Part shown: positions 63,799 through 64,000 of the stretch, piece after piece
How positions within the stretch are numbered: position 1 is the stretch's first letter
Layout of the letters: each line of letters begins with the position of its first letter
Origin: CAZVKN01 sp964627035
GTDB taxonomy: Bacteria; Electryoneota; AABM5-125-24; Hatepunaeales; Hatepunaeaceae
Direction of reading: 5' to 3'
Length of the DNA stretch: 64,000 nt
NCBI GenBank assembly: GCA_964627035.1
Contig: CAZVKN010000015.1
Location: forward strand, 1 to 64,000
Notes under the pieces: model-generated
Databases searched by the model: none
Told to the model about the DNA's origin: nothing
The model's input: only the letters and a program-made list of their open reading frames with translations
Made by a program: the position numbers and the translations under genes

Positions 63799-64000
63799 AT
63801 AGGCAGACCGAGAGTTGCGGTAGATCTATTCGGTGGAGATAGCGCTCCACAGGTTGTTGTGAACGGTGTTTTCCGAGCACTTAGTGATCCGTCCATTGAG
63901 GGTGATATCGTTCTGATTGGCAACAGAGAAGCAGCAATTCAACAGTTGGTTGACGATCTGCCAGACTGCGAGTTCATTGACGTACCGGATCATTCAGAGA
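63799..64000 (+). CDS. plsX: Phosphate acyltransferase PlsX, N-terminal part, apparent ATA start
   Basis: The first 67 codons, cut by the window end. RVAVDLFGGDSAPQVVVNG matches the PlsX start (A.DAMGGDxAP). PlsX makes acyl-phosphate for phospholipid synthesis. Between the rpmF stop (63783) and the conserved region there is no ATG, GTG or TTG in frame. ATA 63799 lies eight bases after GAGG and gives the expected N-terminus, in the same GTCATAG context as infC. A sequencing error is the alternative. Confidence 0.88.
   Translation, partial: MGRPRVAVDLFGGDSAPQVVVNGVFRALSDPSIEGDIVLIGNREAAIQQLVDDLPDCEFIDVPDHSE

Overview
The window looks like a scaffold from a Gram-negative member of the FCB group or a related uncultured phylum. 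The evidence is five secreted proteins with a C-terminal PNPFN-type sorting/FlgD-like domain of the kind exported by type IX secretion, a large C25 (gingipain-type) peptidase, an outer-membrane barrel, a heptose nucleotidyltransferase, an MglA/roadblock signalling operon, and frequent TTG starts. A run of exactly 100 N marks an assembly gap. I cannot name the phylum from sequence alone.

Layout. 1-21150 is almost all minus strand. In transcription order it carries a C25 peptidase, a SUMF1-domain lipoprotein, a three-tRNA operon (Cys-Leu-Val), a small membrane protein, thrS-infC, rpmI-rplT, pheS, an inserted cassette (HNH-like gene plus mntA-hepT toxin-antitoxin), pheT, a coiled-coil protein, zapA, a 6S RNA, rny, an amidohydrolase, a glutamine-amidotransferase-fold hydrolase, holA and a truncated ECF sigma factor at the window edge. 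The insertion of a toxin-antitoxin cassette between pheS and pheT is the clearest foreign element.

21589-36286 is plus strand: threonine catabolism (tdh and kbl, with a secreted LVIVD-repeat gene between them), surE, guaA, a periplasmic binding-like protein, a saccharopine-dehydrogenase-like enzyme, a secreted M6 metalloprotease, a HAD phosphatase and a transglutaminase-domain protein. 36634-43923 is a compact eight-gene operon: one MglA-type GTPase, four roadblock/LC7-type proteins, a PATAN (DUF4388) protein with a long acidic tandem-repeat linker, and two proteins of unknown family. Three of its members seem to share an undescribed helical domain. This is the best candidate for a new regulatory system here. 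A CHASE2-adenylate/guanylate cyclase follows it.

46680-55114 holds tRNA-Val(CAC), a heptose-type nucleotidyltransferase, ffh, rpsP (with a very long Lys/Ala/Glu-rich tail), rimM, trmD, rplS, an ECF-type S component next to an outer-membrane protein, and a Ppx/GppA protein. A tandem pair of secreted CGPC thioredoxin-fold proteins lies on the minus strand (55246-59548). The end is plus strand: dapF, dapL, rsmA, a decayed mgtE fragment, yceD, rpmF and the start of plsX.

Scattered between genes are five copies of a 52-58 bp palindromic repeat with GTAGTC/GACTAC ends and two internal hairpins, in two subtypes and both orientations. infC and plsX both lack ATG/GTG/TTG at the expected position and appear to start at ATA in a shared GTCATAG context.
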